Assembly: GCA_944324345.1 (NCBI GenBank)
Contig: CALUVT010000001.1
Coordinates: 1 to 64,000, forward strand
DNA length: 64,000 nucleotides
Direction of reading: 5' to 3'
Source: Candidatus Gastranaerophilales bacterium
GTDB taxonomy: Bacteria > Cyanobacteriota > Vampirovibrionia > Gastranaerophilales > Gastranaerophilaceae
Below, piece after piece: positions 61,031 to 64,000 of the stretch. Position 1 is the stretch's first letter. Each line of letters begins with the position of its first letter. A model generated the notes under the pieces. The model saw nothing but the letters and a program-made list of their open reading frames with translations, searched no databases and had not been told where the DNA came from. A program made the position numbers and the translations under genes.

Positions 61031-61468
61031 ATGAAATTTTCAGGTATAGATATTGATGGGAATGAACTCGATTTTGATATAAAAGATTTTGAAGGACAAA
61101 GAATTGTGTTATATTTTTATCCGAAAGATAATACTTCCGGATGCACCCAAGAAGCTTGTGATTTCAGAGATAATATTAACCGGATAACAAAATATGCCAC
61201 AGTTATCGGTGTTAGTCCTGATTCGATTAAAAGTCATAAATCTTTTAAGGAAAAACAAGGGTTAAATTTTATTTTGTTATCTGATCCGGATCATGTTTTA
61301 GCGGAAAAATACGGGGTTTGGAAAGAAAAATCAATGTATGGACGAAAATATATGGGAATAGAGCGTTCTACATTCGTTCTTGATAAGTCCGGTAATATTG
61401 AAAAAGAATGGCGGAAAGTTAAAGTCAAAGGACATGTTGACGAAGTTATTGAATATTTAGTCAAGTAA
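61031..61468 (+). CDS. bcp: Thioredoxin-dependent peroxiredoxin (BCP/PrxQ)
   Basis: A 145-residue peroxiredoxin of the atypical 2-Cys PrxQ type. Peroxidatic Cys38 and resolving Cys43 are in FYPKDNTSGCTQEACDFRD. The conserved Arg lies in GIERSTFVLD. It reduces H2O2 and organic peroxides with thioredoxin. ATG 61031 follows GGAGAG. A membrane protein gene follows after 24 bp and may be co-transcribed. Confidence 0.95.
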   Translation: MKFSGIDIDGNELDFDIKDFEGQRIVLYFYPKDNTSGCTQEACDFRDNINRITKYATVIGVSPDSIKSHKSFKEKQGLNFILLSDPDHVLAEKYGVWKEKSMYGRKYMGIERSTFVLDKSGNIEKEWRKVKVKGHVDEVIEYLVK

Positions 61469-61492
61469 TTTTGTTATCGCAGTTATTTGAAA

Positions 61493-62446
61493 ATGGATGT
61501 TAAACTATTAAAAACTGTAAGATTTGAAAGATATTTGTTTGGAATATTAATGGCCATATCAATGGTCTTACTCGCAGAAATAAGCGGCGAAAAAGAAATT
61601 ATTTTTCCGGAAATTTGTGCATTAACAATTGGTGCCTGGATTTGTGAGCAGCAGCCTTGGGCAGTGAATAAACGCAGAATTTTTGCCCTAATGTCTGTTG
61701 CGGCTTTGTTTGGTGTTTTAATAGTTCGTTATTTTCCGGTTTCACTTATTGCTCAGGTGTGTATTTGTTTCGGGTTTTGCGGATTTATATTGACGGTTTT
61801 TAAAACAAATTTTGTTCCAATTATCTCTGCTTGTATTTTGCCCGTTTATCTAAGAACTACGAGTTTTATATATCCTATTGCTGTTATGGTTATGGCTGGG
61901 ATTATTATTTTTGCACAGTGGGTTATGGAAAAAAGGCATCTCCGGCCTGTAAATAGGTTTGTACCTTGTGATTTTGACTTGAAACTGCAATTTATAAAGT
62001 GGTTAAAATTATTGGTAGTATTTGGGTTGATAGCGTTAATTCCATTTAAAACTCATCAGATATATTTTTTGGCTCCTCCATTAATAGTTATGTTCACAGA
62101 ATTGTCGAACCCCCAAAGCCCTGCGAGGGAAAAACCTGCTTATATCGCCGGTTTAATGACTTTTGGAGCTTTTGTTGGCAGTACTTTTAGATTGTTATTC
62201 AATATTTATTTACATATTCCTTTATCAATATGTACGGCATTATCTTGTATAGTTTTGTTTATAGCATTGAACAAGGTAAAAATAAATTTTCCACCGGCAG
62301 GAGCTGTCTTGTTAATTCCTATGATATTAGACAAGGAATTGTTATTGGCTTTTCCATTGGAAGTTTTGATTGGTTCTTTCGTATTAAGTTATATCGCAAT
62401 GATTTTGTTTGCAGATAAAACATCTTCGATTAAAGCGAAGATGTAA
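61493..62446 (+). CDS. HPP-like multipass membrane protein with internal duplication
   Basis: A 317-residue protein with about 10 TM helices in two repeated halves. CALTIGAWICEQQPWAVNKR in the first half aligns with PLIVMFTELSNPQSPAREK in the second, and each is followed by a similar TM pattern. NFPPAGAVLLIP near residue 265 resembles the HPPxGA motif of HPP family proteins, some of which carry nitrite or other small anions. The duplication makes the single chain the likely equivalent of a dimer. No Shine-Dalgarno site precedes ATG 61493. A hairpin at 62420-62444 overlaps the stop. Confidence 0.6.
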   Translation: MDVKLLKTVRFERYLFGILMAISMVLLAEISGEKEIIFPEICALTIGAWICEQQPWAVNKRRIFALMSVAALFGVLIVRYFPVSLIAQVCICFGFCGFILTVFKTNFVPIISACILPVYLRTTSFIYPIAVMVMAGIIIFAQWVMEKRHLRPVNRFVPCDFDLKLQFIKWLKLLVVFGLIALIPFKTHQIYFLAPPLIVMFTELSNPQSPAREKPAYIAGLMTFGAFVGSTFRLLFNIYLHIPLSICTALSCIVLFIALNKVKINFPPAGAVLLIPMILDKELLLAFPLEVLIGSFVLSYIAMILFADKTSSIKAKM

Positions 62447-62484
62447 ATATTATATTATTAGAAGGTAAAATTTTATTCAATAAA

Positions 62485-62829
62485 TTATTTATTATTAATT
62501 GTTTTGTTATATTTTTTTATAGATTTTATAAAGTTCAAAAATAGTTCTAATTCTGCACTATTAGAAATGTAAATCTCTTTTATAATTTTCTCCCTAGTTG
62601 TATTTTTAGTTGGTTCAACTTGAAAACCGAATTCAGAGAGTGGAATTTTTAAAACGTCTGTTAGTTTAAAAAATGTTTCAAGACTGGGCATAAAAACACC
62701 TCTTTCTAGTTTACCATAGTGTTTTTCTGCAATTCCTATTTTTTCCGATAATTCTTCTTGGGTTAATTTTACTTTTTTTCTATATTCTTTGAATTTTTTG
62801 CCTAAAAATTCCTTATCGTAAAATATCAT
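62485..62829 (-). CDS. XRE family regulator divergent from a nuclease-domain gene
   Basis: A 114-residue protein. Residues 8-65 are a Cro/C1 helix-turn-helix (FKEYRKKVKLTQEELSEKIG, AEKHYGKLERGVFMPSLETF), and about 50 further residues form a helical tail. ATG 62829 has AGAGG 9 nt upstream. It is divergent from the nuclease-domain gene at 62983 with 153 bp between, the usual arrangement of a controller protein for a restriction or defence gene. Control of that gene is inferred. Confidence 0.82.
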   Translation of the reverse strand: MIFYDKEFLGKKFKEYRKKVKLTQEELSEKIGIAEKHYGKLERGVFMPSLETFFKLTDVLKIPLSEFGFQVEPTKNTTREKIIKEIYISNSAELELFLNFIKSIKKYNKTINNK

Positions 62830-62982
62830 AGGGTTATACCTCTTTATTTCTCTTAAAATTAGAATATTTATGATTACTTTTTAACTCTCTTTCTATCCCT
62901 TAACTTAAATAAGGTATATTTATATTCCTTTTTGTGTTAATATCCTGTTGAGGTAGTTAAAAAATAATGAGGTATTTGCTAT

Positions 62983-64000
62983 ATGGAATTTATTGACAAG
63001 ATTAATCAACTAAAAGAACGTTGTTCAACTATGAAAGACAGTTTGCAAACTGAAGAGGCGACAAAAAATGCATTAATTATGCCTTTTATTAATACACTCG
63101 GATACGATGTTTTTAATCCAATGGAAGTTGTGCCAGAATATATAGCTGATGTTGGAGTTAAAAAGGGAGAAAAAGTTGACTATGCAATATTGAAAGATAA
63201 CAAACCAATAATACTTATTGAATGTAAAAAAGTTGATAATAAATCTTTAGATATTAAAAAACACGCAACTCAACTAATAAGATATTTTAGTGTAACTGAT
63301 GCAAAGTTTATCATCCTTACAAATGGTGTTGTATATAAATTCTTTTCAGATATTGAAACTGCAGGGAAATTAGATAATGACCCGTTTTTTACTTTTAACT
63401 TATTAGATTTCAAGGAAAATCAAATAGAAACTCTCTCTGAATTTTGCAAAGAAAATTTTGATATAGAAAAAGCATTTTCAAACGCAGGTGATTTAAAGTA
63501 TATCAAACAATTTGAAGAAGTTATAGAAAATGAATATAGACAGCCAAGCGATGATTTTATAAGGTATTTAATAAATAGATCTGGAGTTTGTGAAGGTCGC
63601 ATTACCGATAGAATTATTGAAAAACATAAAAATACTACCATTGAAGCATTTAACCTCTTTATGTCAAAAGTAATGAAAACATCCCTCGATTTTAATTTAA
63701 GCTCAAAACAAGAAACAAAAGAAACGAAAAACGAAATTATAACAACTCTTGAAGAAATAGAAGGTTACGCAATAGTAAAAAGTCTTTTAAATGGTGTTGT
63801 TGATACAAAAAGAATAACATATAGGGATAATGCTAGCTATTTTAATATTTTACTTGATGATAACATAAGAAAAACTATATGTAGACTGTATTTTAACCGT
63901 TCTCAAAAATATATAGCATTTGTAAAAGATAAAAAAGAAGAAAAATTTGCAATAACTTCAACAGATGACATTTTCCAATTCAAAAGTAAATTGAATGAAA
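62983..64000 (+). CDS. HsdR N-terminal-like restriction endonuclease domain protein (partial)
   Basis: An open frame of 1018 bp that runs off the right edge (339 residues seen). Residues 1-150 match the stand-alone type I restriction enzyme R N-terminal-like nuclease domain: TEEATKNALIMPFINTLGYDV, then VDYAI with D66 and LIECKKVD with E80-C-K82, a PD-(D/E)xK active site. The later part (160-339) is not recognised. ATG 62983 follows GAGG by 10 nt. No modification or specificity subunit is visible yet, and the gene is divergent from an XRE regulator. Confidence 0.75.
   Translation, partial: MEFIDKINQLKERCSTMKDSLQTEEATKNALIMPFINTLGYDVFNPMEVVPEYIADVGVKKGEKVDYAILKDNKPIILIECKKVDNKSLDIKKHATQLIRYFSVTDAKFIILTNGVVYKFFSDIETAGKLDNDPFFTFNLLDFKENQIETLSEFCKENFDIEKAFSNAGDLKYIKQFEEVIENEYRQPSDDFIRYLINRSGVCEGRITDRIIEKHKNTTIEAFNLFMSKVMKTSLDFNLSSKQETKETKNEIITTLEEIEGYAIVKSLLNGVVDTKRITYRDNASYFNILLDDNIRKTICRLYFNRSQKYIAFVKDKKEEKFAITSTDDIFQFKSKLNE

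Overview
The window looks like a chromosome segment from a low-GC, diderm, non-photosynthetic relative of the Cyanobacteria, most likely Candidatus Gastranaerophilales/Melainabacteria (Vampirovibrionia). This is inferred from gene style: a short prepilin-like protein with the FTLAEVLITLGIIG start, a filamentous-haemagglutinin (FHA)-type exoprotein, TolC proteins that imply an outer membrane, no photosynthesis genes, and many small lineage-type hypothetical proteins. The name rests on recognition, not on a database search.

Layout. 1-2.1 kb: a tandem terminator repeat, a TSCPD protein, an exported protein and a ferredoxin-nitroreductase. 2.1-10.5 kb: a TolC-family protein, then two very large leftward genes: an FHA-like exoprotein with a Thr-Asp stalk and a C-terminal PilZ domain, and an unrecognised 988-residue protein. 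10.7-17.2 kb: DUF4186, DUF2971, a CoA-disulfide-reductase/rhodanese fusion, pgi followed by a 6S-like RNA, and two proteins of unknown role. 17.2-23.5 kb: a complete multidrug efflux locus (two EmrB paralogues, EmrA, a MarR regulator, and a divergent TolC) with one palindrome overlapping both divergent promoters. 23.6-23.95 kb: an exact 166-bp tandem repeat. 24-34.3 kb: prmC operon, a BioD-like protein without a Walker A motif, a paralogous small-protein pair, a LuxR-type regulator, lepA, a response-regulator/kinase, dnaG-rpoD. 34.3-43.3 kb: pseudopilin, phosphoesterase, S41 protease, aroK-aroB, a membrane glycosyltransferase-like protein, metG. 43.3-56.5 kb: more small paralogue pairs, endonuclease IV and crcB, recJ, dnaN, a candidate replication origin, aroC, a Xer recombinase, der, exported proteins, mini-RNase III. 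56.5-64 kb: tRNA-Ala, a type IIG restriction-modification enzyme, a peroxiredoxin, an HPP-like membrane protein, and an XRE regulator divergent from a nuclease-domain protein that runs off the end.

Two window-wide signals stand out. First, twelve genes, including dnaG, recJ, der, aroK, crcB and mini-RNase III, have a TANNNT -10 hexamer exactly 6 nt before the ATG and no Shine-Dalgarno sequence, which predicts leaderless mRNAs. Other genes have ordinary AGGAG-type sites, so two initiation modes seem to coexist. Second, the AT-rich gap between dnaN and aroC carries four perfect TTTTCTACA sites plus near matches, a plausible oriC with a variant of the cyanobacterial DnaA box. Three pairs of small paralogous proteins, two of them with shared UTR motifs, and the secreted PilZ architecture are further points worth testing.
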